From Gammaproteobacteria bacterium (GTDB lineage: Bacteria; Pseudomonadota; Gammaproteobacteria; Ga0077536): a stretch of DNA of 64,000 nt. Below the pieces are notes generated by a model that saw only the letters and a list, made by a program, of their open reading frames with translations, made no database searches and had not been told where the DNA came from. The translations under genes and the position numbers were made by a program. The stretch lies in contig JACKNG010000006.1 of NCBI GenBank assembly GCA_024235015.1, forward strand, positions 124,001-188,000, given 5' to 3'. This document shows positions 54,761 to 62,761 of this stretch, piece by piece. How positions within the stretch are numbered: the stretch's first letter is position 1; every line of letters starts with the position of its first letter.

Positions 54761-55168
54761 ATGAAAACCCACCTGCCCCGCCTGGCCGCGGCAATGACCC
54801 CGTTCCCCTACAGCACCACCCCGGACGCCTCGCTCGACGACGCGCGCGCCCTGCTCGCCGAGCACGGCTTCCATCACCTGCCGGTCGTTGCGGACGGCGC
54901 GGTCGTCGGTCTCGTCCACGGTGAACGACTCGCGCCGACGACCACCGGCAGCGTCGCCGAGCACTGCCGCCCGGTGGCCTGCGTGGTCGACATCGAGACG
55001 CCGCTGGCCGAGCTGCTCGAACAGATGGTCGCCGCGCATGCCGATGCCGCGGTGGTATTGCGCCACGGGCATCTCGCCGGCGTCTTCACCGCTACCGATG
55101 CCTGTCGTGCCTTCGCCGTGCTGCTGCGCGAACTGTCGCCCGAGCCGGGGGACGACCTCGTCGCCTGA
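54761..55168 (+). CDS. CBS-domain-pair protein
   Basis: The 135-residue protein consists of two CBS repeats: the first with ASLDDARALLAEHGFHHLPVVADGAVVGLVHGERLA, the second with TPLAELLEQMVAAHADAAVVLRHGHLAGVFTATDACRAF. Such pairs bind adenosine nucleotides and act as energy or redox sensors. It has a GAGAGGAGAA ribosome binding site and stands alone. It is the gene following the FNR-like site. Confidence 0.92.
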   Translation: MKTHLPRLAAAMTPFPYSTTPDASLDDARALLAEHGFHHLPVVADGAVVGLVHGERLAPTTTGSVAEHCRPVACVVDIETPLAELLEQMVAAHADAAVVLRHGHLAGVFTATDACRAFAVLLRELSPEPGDDLVA

Positions 55169-55185
55169 ACCGGGACGGGGACAAC

Positions 55186-55264
55186 GGGGACGGTGACAGT
55201 ATGCTTTTGACCGCGCCCGAGCCGCGGTTCAAGGACGCGTGAAAAGCATACTGTCACCGTTCCC
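55186..55264. repeat. REP-like palindrome
   Basis: Perfect 18-base arms, CGGTGACAGTATGCTTTT at 55191-55208 and its reverse complement at 55242-55259, flank a 33-base centre. Outside them the flanking GGGGA and TTCCC pair with one mismatch. It lies in the gap between the CBS gene and the acyl-CoA synthetase gene. The same AAAAGCATACTGTCACCG word is known to me as an intergenic repeat in other gammaproteobacterial-type genomes, which suggests a RAYT-type mobile palindrome; that is memory-based and needs a genome search. Confidence 0.75.
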
Positions 55265-55336
55265 GACCCTCCCGTGACATCGCCTCCGTCGGCGCACTTG
55301 CGGTACTCTCCCCCGCTCGCTCATTCGCCACCGACC

Positions 55337-56893
55337 ATGCGCCCACTGACCGCCATCGACGATTGCGCCGAAGCACGCCGCGCCTTCTCGCCCGCCGCGC
55401 TGTGGGCGCTGTTCGACGGCGACCGCACGCGCATGAACCTCGCCCACGAGTGCCTCGACCGTCACCGCGGCCGCGGTGAGGCGGTCAGCGTCAAGTTCGC
55501 CGACGGTCACCTCGAACACTACGCCTTCGACCTGCTGGCCGATCGATCGAGCCAGTTCGCGCACTGGCTCGAAGCGCGGGGTGTGGCGCCGGGTGAGCGC
55601 GTCGCCGTCATCCTCGAACCCGGCCTCGCCTTCTATGCCTGCCTGTTCGGCGCCATCAAGCGCGGCGCCATCGCCGTGCCCATGTTCACCCTGTTCGGCC
55701 CCGATGGCCTGGCGCTCCGTATCGACGATTGCACCCCGCGCGTCGCCATCGTGCACGGCGATCCTGGCCCGCTCGCGGCCCGCTTCCCCGGCCTCGACGT
55801 CATCAGCGTCGACGACGAATTCGAAACCCTGCTCGGCGGCCTGCCGAGCACCTATGCCTGCAGCACCGCAGCCGACGACCTCGCGGTATTCCAGTACACC
55901 TCCGGCACCACCCGCGCCCTGCCGGAAGCCGTGCGCCACACCCAGCGCTCGGTGGTGACCCTGATGGTCGCCGCGCTCTACGGCGTCGGTCTGCGGCCGG
56001 GCGATCGTTACTTCTGCCCGTCCTCGCCGGCCTGGGGCCACGGCCTGTGGCACGGCACCATCGCACCGCTCGCGCTCGGCATCCACACCGCCACCTACGC
56101 CGGGCGCTTCGACGCCGCGCAGGTCTACGCCGCGCTGGACGAACTGTCCATCGACAACCTCGCCGCAGCGGCGACGGTCTACCGCATGCTGCGCGCGAGC
56201 GGCGCCGAGGCGCGCCACGCGGTGCGCCTGCGCAAGTGTTCCTTCACCGGCGAACCGCTCGATCCCGACACCTTCGACTGGATCGCGCACACCTTCGGCA
56301 CCCCGCCCGGCAGCATGTACGGCACCACCGAGGTCGGCGTGATCCTGGTCGACTTCCCCGGCATGCAGGGCCACGCCATCCGCCGCGGCGCGCTGGGCAA
56401 GCCGGCGCCGGGCAACGAGGTGGCAGTGATCGACGACGCGGGTAATCCGGTCGGCCCCGAGGTGCTGGGCGAGATCGCGGTGAAGCGCCGTGGCGAGTGG
56501 TTCCGCGTCAAGGACCTCGGCCGCACCGACGCCGACGGCTACTTCTACCACGCCGGCCGTGCCGACGACGTCATCATCTCGGCCGGCTGGACGATGAGCG
56601 CGGTCGAGATCGAGAACGCCCTGCTGACCCATCCCGCCGTGCTCGAAGCGGCCGCCATCGGCGTGCCCGATGCCATGCGCGGCCAGGTGGTGAAGGCCTA
56701 CGTCGTGCCGCGCGCGGGGCAGGCCATCGACGTCGCCGACATCCAGGCCCACATGAAGACGCGCCTCTCGCAGCACGAGTACCCGCGCCACGTCGAGGTC
56801 GTCGCCGAGCTGCCCAAGACCCCGGCCGGCAAGATCAACCGCAAGGTGTTGCGCGACCAGGCCAGCGCCGCCGCCAACCAGGAAACGCCATGA
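55337..56893 (+). CDS. Acyl-CoA synthetase (AMP-binding enzyme)
   Basis: The 518-residue enzyme activates a carboxylic acid with ATP to the CoA thioester. It has the AMP-binding motif FQYTSGTTRALPEAV, in which the usual TGxPKG is changed to TRALPE as in one subfamily, then GSMYGTTEVGV, DLGRTDADGYFYHAGRADDVIISAGWTMSAVEIE, and the C-terminal catalytic lysine in KTPAGKINRKVLR. It is the first of three genes: dehydratase and old-yellow-enzyme genes follow, and the dehydratase start overlaps its stop. The ATG at 55337 is preferred over an earlier one in the same frame. Confidence 0.93.
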   Translation: MRPLTAIDDCAEARRAFSPAALWALFDGDRTRMNLAHECLDRHRGRGEAVSVKFADGHLEHYAFDLLADRSSQFAHWLEARGVAPGERVAVILEPGLAFYACLFGAIKRGAIAVPMFTLFGPDGLALRIDDCTPRVAIVHGDPGPLAARFPGLDVISVDDEFETLLGGLPSTYACSTAADDLAVFQYTSGTTRALPEAVRHTQRSVVTLMVAALYGVGLRPGDRYFCPSSPAWGHGLWHGTIAPLALGIHTATYAGRFDAAQVYAALDELSIDNLAAAATVYRMLRASGAEARHAVRLRKCSFTGEPLDPDTFDWIAHTFGTPPGSMYGTTEVGVILVDFPGMQGHAIRRGALGKPAPGNEVAVIDDAGNPVGPEVLGEIAVKRRGEWFRVKDLGRTDADGYFYHAGRADDVIISAGWTMSAVEIENALLTHPAVLEAAAIGVPDAMRGQVVKAYVVPRAGQAIDVADIQAHMKTRLSQHEYPRHVEVVAELPKTPAGKINRKVLRDQASAAANQETP

Positions 56894-58026
56894 ACGACAG
56901 CCTCAACCGTGAATTCGTCGGCATCACCGATGCCGCCCTCGACAGCCTGCGCCGCCGCATCGGGGTGGTCATCGAGGACACCCTCGAACCCTGGTGCCAC
57001 GAGGCCACGCGCGACAACATCCGCCACTACGCCCACGGCATCGGCGACGACAACCCGCTGTGGTGCGATCCGGACTACGCCCGCGGCACGCGCTACGGCG
57101 GCATCATCGCGCCGCCCTCGTTCCTGTTCGCCTGCAGCCGCATCGTCTCGGGCTACGTCGGCGGCCTGCCGGGGGTGCACGCCATGTTCGCCGGCTGCGA
57201 TTTCGAGTGGCTGAAGCCGGTCGCGCGCAACACCGAGATCACCACCCGCGCCTGGCTCAAGGATCTCGTCGAACACGAAACGCGCTTCGCCGGCCGCTCG
57301 GTCCAGCAGATCTACCACGTCGACTTCTACGACCCCGCCGGCGAGAAGCTCGCCGGTGCCGACACCTGGTGCTTCCGCACCGATCGCGACGTCGCGCGCG
57401 AGTCGGGTTCGAAGTACACCGCGCTCAAGCAGGGCCTCTCGCGCGTCTACACGGACGAGGAGCTGGCCGCGCACAGCGCGCTCTACGCCAAGGAAGCAGT
57501 GCGCGGTGCCACGCCGCGGCGCTTCGCCGAGGTCACTGTCGGCGAGAAGCTGCCGCGCATGGCCAAGGGCCCGATGACCGTGACCGGCTTCATCGCCTAC
57601 GCGCAGGGCTGGGGCGGGCTCTACATCCGTGCCAACAAGCTCGCCTGGCAACTGCAGACCCGCCATCCCGCGGCCGGCATCAAGAACCGCTTCGGCATCC
57701 CCGACTGCCCCGAGCGCGTGCACTGGGAAGAAGAATTCGCACGCAAGGTCGGCGCACCGGGCGCCTACGACTACGGCCCCGAGCGCTGTTCCTGGATGAG
57801 CCACGCCGTGACCAACTGGGTCGGCGACGACGCCATGCTGACGAAACTCTACTGCGAGATCCGCCGCCACAACCTCGAGGGCGAATTGCTCACCATCGAC
57901 GGCGAGGTGACGGGCAAGCGCGAGGAGAACGGCCGGAAACTCGTCGACTTCGCGCTGCTCGCGCAGAACCAGGACGGCGAGCTGTCGGCGCGGGCGACGG
58001 CGACGGCGGAGTTGTTCGCCGACTGA
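56890..58026 (+). CDS. Two-domain MaoC/FAS1-like dehydratase
   Basis: The 378-residue protein has two hotdog folds: an N-terminal FAS1-like dehydratase domain (HEATRDNIRHYAHGIGDDNPLWCDPDYARGTRYGGIIAPPSFLFAC) and a C-terminal MaoC-like part (GEKLPRMAKGPMTVTGFIAYAQGWGG). Such enzymes hydrate or dehydrate enoyl-CoA thioesters. Its ATG overlaps the acyl-CoA synthetase stop (ATGA), so the CoA ester made by that enzyme is a probable substrate. It ends 165 bases before the old yellow enzyme gene. Confidence 0.9.
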   Translation: MNDSLNREFVGITDAALDSLRRRIGVVIEDTLEPWCHEATRDNIRHYAHGIGDDNPLWCDPDYARGTRYGGIIAPPSFLFACSRIVSGYVGGLPGVHAMFAGCDFEWLKPVARNTEITTRAWLKDLVEHETRFAGRSVQQIYHVDFYDPAGEKLAGADTWCFRTDRDVARESGSKYTALKQGLSRVYTDEELAAHSALYAKEAVRGATPRRFAEVTVGEKLPRMAKGPMTVTGFIAYAQGWGGLYIRANKLAWQLQTRHPAAGIKNRFGIPDCPERVHWEEEFARKVGAPGAYDYGPERCSWMSHAVTNWVGDDAMLTKLYCEIRRHNLEGELLTIDGEVTGKREENGRKLVDFALLAQNQDGELSARATATAELFAD

Positions 58027-58191
58027 GTCCCCGCACGCCGCGGTTGCCCGGACCGCCGCGAGTTGATAGCGTCGCGCGGCGCCCGCCGGCGCCCGTCCGT
58101 GCAGCCCCGTGCCTGCCGTTCATCCCCGCGCCTCGCGGCGCGGCCGGACCGGTGCGCGCGATCGTTCATCGACCCACGAGGAAGCCATGAC

Positions 58192-59304
58192 ATGAGTGCT
58201 CTTTTCACGCCGCTGTCGTTCAACCGCGGCCCGACCATGAAGAACCGGTTCATGCTCGCCCCGCTCACGAACCAGCAGAGCCACGCGGACGGCACCTGCT
58301 CGGACGCCGAGCACCACTGGCTGACCCTGCGCGCGCAGGGCGGCTTCGGCCTGACCATGACCTGCGCCGCGCACGTGCAGCCCGAAGGGCAGGGCTTCCC
58401 CGGCCAGCTCGGCATCCAGTCCGACGCCATGCTGCCAGGACTGACGCGGCTCGCCGACGACATCAAGAAGCACGACAGCATCGCCATCGTGCAGCTCTAC
58501 CACGGCGGCATGCGCTGCCCCGAGGCGGTCATCGGCCAGCAGCCGCTGTCCGCCTCGGACAACGCCAAGTGGGGCGCACGCGCCATGACCACGACCGAGG
58601 TCGAGGGCATGATCGAGGCCTTCGTCGCCGCCGCCGAGCGCGCCGAGCGCGCCGGCTTCCACGGCGTCGAACTGCACGGCGCACACGGCTACCTGCTCGC
58701 GCAGTTCCTCTCGCCGGAGGTCAACCAACGCAGCGACCGCTTTGGTGGGTCGCTCGAAAACCGCCAGCGCCCGCTGTTCGAGATCATCGACGGCATCCGT
58801 GCGCGCTGCGGCAAGGACTTCATGCTCGGCGTGCGCCTGTCGCCGGAGCGCTTCGGCATGAACCTGCCCGAAGTGGTCGAGACCGCCCGCCGCCTGCTCG
58901 ACGAGGAGAACATCGAGTTCCTCGACATGTCGCTGTGGGACGTGTTCAAGCAGCCCGAGGACGTCAACGACGGCCGCAGCCTGCTCGATCACTTCACCGC
59001 GCTGCCGCGCAAGGGCGTCCGCCTCGGCGTGGCCGGCAAGCTGCGTACCCCCGAACAATGCCAGCGCGCCCTCGATGCCGGCTGCGACTGGGTCATGCTG
59101 GGCCGCGCCGGCATCCTCCACCACGACTTCCCCAGGCGCCTGCAGGCCGACGCCGCTTTCACCCCGGTCGAGCTGCCGGCCTCGCCCGCGCACCTCGCGG
59201 CCGAGGGCCTGAGCCCCCCCTTCATCGAGTACATGAAGAACTGGAAGGGCTTCGTGCAGGGCGCCGAGGGCGTCGTCGACACGGCGTTGATCCTGAACAG
59301 CTGA
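58192..59304 (+). CDS. NADH:flavin oxidoreductase, old yellow enzyme family
   Basis: The 370-residue enzyme starts LFTPLSFNRGPTMKNRFMLAPLTNQQSHADG and has the substrate-binding motif FHGVELHGAHGYLLAQFLSPEVNQRSDRFGGSLENRQRPLFEII and the FMN-binding CDWVMLGRAGILHHDFPR. It reduces alpha,beta-unsaturated compounds using NAD(P)H and FMN. With the synthetase and dehydratase upstream, a role in saturating an enoyl intermediate is likely. The ATG at 58192 follows a GAGGAAG site. Confidence 0.93.
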   Translation: MSALFTPLSFNRGPTMKNRFMLAPLTNQQSHADGTCSDAEHHWLTLRAQGGFGLTMTCAAHVQPEGQGFPGQLGIQSDAMLPGLTRLADDIKKHDSIAIVQLYHGGMRCPEAVIGQQPLSASDNAKWGARAMTTTEVEGMIEAFVAAAERAERAGFHGVELHGAHGYLLAQFLSPEVNQRSDRFGGSLENRQRPLFEIIDGIRARCGKDFMLGVRLSPERFGMNLPEVVETARRLLDEENIEFLDMSLWDVFKQPEDVNDGRSLLDHFTALPRKGVRLGVAGKLRTPEQCQRALDAGCDWVMLGRAGILHHDFPRRLQADAAFTPVELPASPAHLAAEGLSPPFIEYMKNWKGFVQGAEGVVDTALILNS

Positions 59305-59410
59305 AAACCTGCCGGGCCACCGGCGACGGCGGCCCAGCCATCAGCCCGGCACGTCGCGCGGCACCGCGCGGCGCCGTGGCGGAAAGTCCGTCAGGCGCCG
59401 CGCCTGGCGT

Positions 59411-59451
59411 GAAAAGCGCCACCGTACCGGGCCTTGCCGGCACGGTGGCGC
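59411..59451 (-). terminator. Intrinsic terminator of the PEP-CTERM gene
   Basis: On the minus strand a perfect 10-base stem (59442-59451 with 59416-59425) is followed by TTTTC. It starts 23 bases after the stop codon of the PEP-CTERM gene, a good fit for a rho-independent terminator of that transcript. Its position also separates it from the convergent old-yellow-enzyme transcript. Confidence 0.8.
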
Positions 59452-59473
59452 CCCCCTCTCCCCAGTCGATCGC

Positions 59474-60292
59474 TCAGCGCCGCCGCCGGCGCGCCACCCC
59501 GGCGAGGCCGGCCAGGACCAAGCCCAGCGCCGCGGGTTCGGGCACGGTGTTGAGGGTCAGGGTGTGGTTGTCGACCGCGATGCCGCTGGCGATGTCGATG
59601 TTGGTGAACCAGGCGTAACGGTTGCCGCCGGCGACGCTGCCGATGAGATCGGCCGCGTTGCTGCGGGTCTCGCGGAAGAGCTCGGTGCCGACGGCGTCGA
59701 GCAGCACGAGATCGACCGACAACACCCCGCCGACGTCCATGAACTGGTGCTCGAAGGTGTACCAGCCGGCGTTGGCGATGACCGCGTGGTTGATGGTTTC
59801 GAGATCCTCGCGCGGGTCGAAGTTGGTGTTGTTGCTGCCACCGACCAGGAGGCTGCCGGTCGAGGTGTCGCTGGTGACGTGGAAGATGAAGTCGCGCAGG
59901 TGGCCGCCGCTGGCGCTACTGGAGGCGACGGAATAGTCGAAGCCGCTGCCGGGCGCCCAGGTGGGGTCGAGGTAGATGTCGATCGAGGCGGTGTACGGCC
60001 CCGGCCAGGCGCTGCGGTAGCCGTCGAATTGCGAGAACGGCCCCGACAGGCCCACGCCCTGGGTATCGGTCTGTTCGAACACGCCGTGGGCGACGCCGTC
60101 CGCCGACGCGATACCGCCGGTGCCCGACAACACCCGGGTGGCGGCCCCGGTCCAGCCGTTGGCCTGGTCGAACCAGCCCGCGGTGTCGCTCTCGAAACCC
60201 TGTTGCCATACCACCGTGGCGGCGGCCGGCAGGGCGACGAACGTACTCAGCAATGCGGCCACGGCGAACGCGGCCCTCTGTCTGGTCAGCAT
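59474..60292 (-). CDS. PEP-CTERM sorting-domain protein
   Basis: A 272-residue secreted protein: an export signal (RAAFAVAALLSTFVALPAAA), a beta-rich body (VVWQQGFESDTAGWFDQANGW...SIDIYLDPTWAPGSGFDYSVASSSASGGHLRDFIFHVTSDT) that looks like a carbohydrate-binding or lectin-like sandwich, and the tail VPEPAALGLVLAGLAGVARRRRR. The tail is a PEP-CTERM motif with helix and basic end, cut by exosortase and used for surface or polysaccharide association. It has a sigma-54 promoter and terminator of its own. No exosortase is in the window. Confidence 0.93.
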   Translation of the reverse strand: MLTRQRAAFAVAALLSTFVALPAAATVVWQQGFESDTAGWFDQANGWTGAATRVLSGTGGIASADGVAHGVFEQTDTQGVGLSGPFSQFDGYRSAWPGPYTASIDIYLDPTWAPGSGFDYSVASSSASGGHLRDFIFHVTSDTSTGSLLVGGSNNTNFDPREDLETINHAVIANAGWYTFEHQFMDVGGVLSVDLVLLDAVGTELFRETRSNAADLIGSVAGGNRYAWFTNIDIASGIAVDNHTLTLNTVPEPAALGLVLAGLAGVARRRRR

Positions 60293-60400
60293 GGTGATTA
60301 CCCTCTTGGATTGACGATGCTCTGCTCCTAGTGGTCTTCCGCGTCCGGTCGCGCATGGATGGCGCGAAGCGCCTGCCCGACCCCGCGGGGGGGGACCGTG

Positions 60401-60415
60401 GCAAAATTCACGCCA
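60401..60415 (-). promoter_or_regulatory. Sigma-54 promoter of the PEP-CTERM gene
   Basis: Minus-strand reading gives TGGCGTGAATTTTGC, with GG-N10-GC spacing (GG at 60414-60413, GC at 60402-60401) and the favoured TTGC in the -12 element. It predicts a start near 60390, about 98 bases before the ATG at 60292. PEP-CTERM genes are known to be controlled by the PrsK/PrsR two-component system through sigma-54, so this fits the family well. Confidence 0.75.
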
Positions 60416-60480
60416 TACTCTTTAACGCATTGATCGAAAAGACGAAAATTCACCGCCAGCGGCATCCCTCGACGGATTGC

Positions 60481-60600
60481 GTGTAAAGCACGCTTGACAG
60501 CCGGGCGCGGGGTGGCGGCCGGGGCCGCGGCGAAAACCCACCGACGATCAGGTAGTTGTGAAGCAGTTCACAAAATTTAACCTGTCAGGATTTTTTACAC
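60481..60600. promoter_or_regulatory. Two TGTAAA...TGACA sites upstream of the sigma-54 promoter
   Basis: A site at 60481-60500 (TGTAAA, 7 bases, TGACAG) and an inverted one at 60583-60600 (read on the minus strand: TGTAAA, 6 bases, TGACA) lie about 70 and 170 bases upstream of the promoter, at enhancer-like distances. They are candidate binding sites for the sigma-54 activator of PEP-CTERM genes (PrsR-type). Spacing between half sites differs by one base, so identity is tentative. Confidence 0.55.
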
Positions 60601-60633
60601 GCGCCGCCGACGGGGACGCGGGTGCCGCGCCAC

Positions 60634-62610
60634 TCAGTGCCGCTCCCCGTTCAGCGCAAACGCCATCAGGTAATCCCCGGCCGGCGCCTTGCCGGCCCAG
60701 TGACCGCCGACCGCGAGTACCACGAACTGGCGGCCGTCCTCGGCCACGCGGTAGCTCATGGGCACCGCCGCGGCCTGGGTCGGCAGGCGGACCCGGCGCA
60801 GTTCGCGGCCGTCGCGGACGTCGATGGCGCGCAGGTAGTGATCGCCCGTCGAGGCGACGAAGACCAGGCCGCCCGCGGTCAGCAACGGCCCGCCGAAACC
60901 GGGCGAGCCCTCGATGAAGCGCCCGAACAGCGGTACCACGTCTTCCATGGTGCCGAGCGGCACCTGCCAGCGCCGCTCGCCGCTGGCGAGATCGACCGCC
61001 GCCAGGGTACCCCAGGGCGGCGCCGCGCAAGGCGCGCCGAGCGGCGAGGCGAGCAGGTCGAAACGCACGCAGTAGGGCGTGCCGAGCTGCGGCATCTCGC
61101 GCCCCGGCTGGCCGCACTCGGCGCGTGGCATCAGGCGCGCGACGAAGGGCAGGTGCATGGTGTAGGCGACCATCAGGCCGCGCCGCGGATCGACCGCCGG
61201 CGAGCCCCAGTTGTTACCGCCCGTCGGCGCCGGGTAGAGGATGGTGCCGCGCGCGCTGATCGGGGTGTAGATGGGACCATGGTCGAGTGACTCGATGAGG
61301 CTGCGGCAGCGGCCGCGATCCCAGGCCGTGAGGCCCCAGGCATCGTCGGGCCCGAACTCGAGCGCATGCAGCGGCGGCGGCCTGCTCGGGAAGGGCTGGG
61401 TCGGGGCGAGGTACTCGCCGGGCACGGCGCCGGTCTGCGGTACTGGACGCTCCTCGACCGGGAACAGGGGGCTGCCATCGCGGCGGTCGACCACCCAGGT
61501 CATGCCCATCTTGGTCACCTGCACCAGCGCCGGCACCGTTTCGCCGTCGATGGTGAGATCGACCAGCGTCGGTTGCGCCGGCACGTCGAAGTCCCAGATG
61601 TCGTGGTGCACGGTCTGCACCTGCCACACCACCCGGCCGGTATCGGCATCGAGGGCGACGATCGAACTGGAATAGTGGTCGAGATGACCGTCGCGCTGGC
61701 CACCGTAGTAATCGGGCGAGCTGTTGCCGGTCGGCACGTAGACGAGGTTCAGTTCCGGGTCGACGGCGATCACCGACCACACGTTGGTCGTGCCGCGCAC
61801 GTAGGTGCCGTCGGCCTCGACCGGCGAGCGGCCGGGTGCGACCGGGTTCCAGGCCCAGCGCTGCTTGCCGCTGCGGGCGTCGAAGGCGCGCACCACCCCG
61901 GCCGGGACGCCGACGTCCCAGGCATCGACGACGAAGGCGCCGGTGATGAGCGTATCGCCGATCACCGCCGGCGGGCTGGTCACGGCGTAATCGCGCGGGC
62001 TGTGTTCGCCCAGGCCCTCGGCGAGGTCGATGTCGCCACCGCCGGCGAAACCCTCGCAGCGCGTACCGGTGGCGCCGTCGAGCGCGATCAGGCGGCCGTC
62101 CAGGGTCGGCGCGAAGATGCGGTGGCGGCAGCGTGCGCCGGGCGCGGCGGTGCGGTCGACCCAGCTCGACACCCCGCGACAGTTGGTCGCGATCTTGACC
62201 CCGACGTCGACCTGCGGATCGAACATCCAGCGCTCGGCGCCGGTCTCGGGATCGAGGGCGAAAACACGGTTGAACGGCGTGCAGTAGTAGAGCGTGCCCT
62301 CGACCACGATGGGCGTGGCCTGGAAGGAGCTGCGCGGCACCATGGCGCCGGCGTCGAAGGCGGGGTCGTCGATGCCCAGCCCCTCGCGGATGTCGCCCGA
62401 GCGGTGCACCCAGGCGACATCGAGGGCGGCGACGTTGTCCGGTGTGATCTGGTCCAGCGGCGAGTAGTGCCCGCCGCCCGGCGTGCCGCCCCAGGCCGGC
62501 CACGCGGCGGTCGGCCCCGGCGCAATGGCCACCACTTCGGGAGTCCGCTCGCAGGCCGCCAGCATCAACCCAGCGAGCATCGCGCTCGTCACCCGCAACA
62601 TCGTCGTCAC
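60634..62610 (-). CDS. PQQ-dependent dehydrogenase-like lipoprotein
   Basis: The 658-residue protein has a lipoprotein leader (MLAGLMLAACERT, lipobox LAAC) and an eight-blade beta-propeller with repeated tryptophan docking motifs: DVAWVHRSGDIREGLGIDD, FALDPETGAERWMFDPQVDVGVK, YAVTSPPAVIGDTLITGAFVVDAW, VVRAFDARSGKQRWAWNP, WQVQTVHHDIWDFDVPAQPTLVDL and GNNWGSPAVDP. This is the layout of membrane-bound PQQ glucose/quinate-type dehydrogenases without the membrane domain. It likely oxidises a sugar or alcohol in the periplasm. The GTG at 62610 has a GGGAGG site. No PQQ synthesis gene is in the window. Confidence 0.9.
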   Translation of the reverse strand: MTTMLRVTSAMLAGLMLAACERTPEVVAIAPGPTAAWPAWGGTPGGGHYSPLDQITPDNVAALDVAWVHRSGDIREGLGIDDPAFDAGAMVPRSSFQATPIVVEGTLYYCTPFNRVFALDPETGAERWMFDPQVDVGVKIATNCRGVSSWVDRTAAPGARCRHRIFAPTLDGRLIALDGATGTRCEGFAGGGDIDLAEGLGEHSPRDYAVTSPPAVIGDTLITGAFVVDAWDVGVPAGVVRAFDARSGKQRWAWNPVAPGRSPVEADGTYVRGTTNVWSVIAVDPELNLVYVPTGNSSPDYYGGQRDGHLDHYSSSIVALDADTGRVVWQVQTVHHDIWDFDVPAQPTLVDLTIDGETVPALVQVTKMGMTWVVDRRDGSPLFPVEERPVPQTGAVPGEYLAPTQPFPSRPPPLHALEFGPDDAWGLTAWDRGRCRSLIESLDHGPIYTPISARGTILYPAPTGGNNWGSPAVDPRRGLMVAYTMHLPFVARLMPRAECGQPGREMPQLGTPYCVRFDLLASPLGAPCAAPPWGTLAAVDLASGERRWQVPLGTMEDVVPLFGRFIEGSPGFGGPLLTAGGLVFVASTGDHYLRAIDVRDGRELRRVRLPTQAAAVPMSYRVAEDGRQFVVLAVGGHWAGKAPAGDYLMAFALNGERH

Positions 62611-62761
62611 CGCTCGCGCCTCCCGTGCCGTCGTCCGCGCGGCAGGATGCGGGCTCCGCGCGGGGCGCGCAAGCCCGTGCGGACTCGACCACGCGCCGCC
62701 TGCGGGTTACCTTCGCGCCCGGCGCCGCAGATGGCGCCTCGGGTCACACGGGAAACACGCA

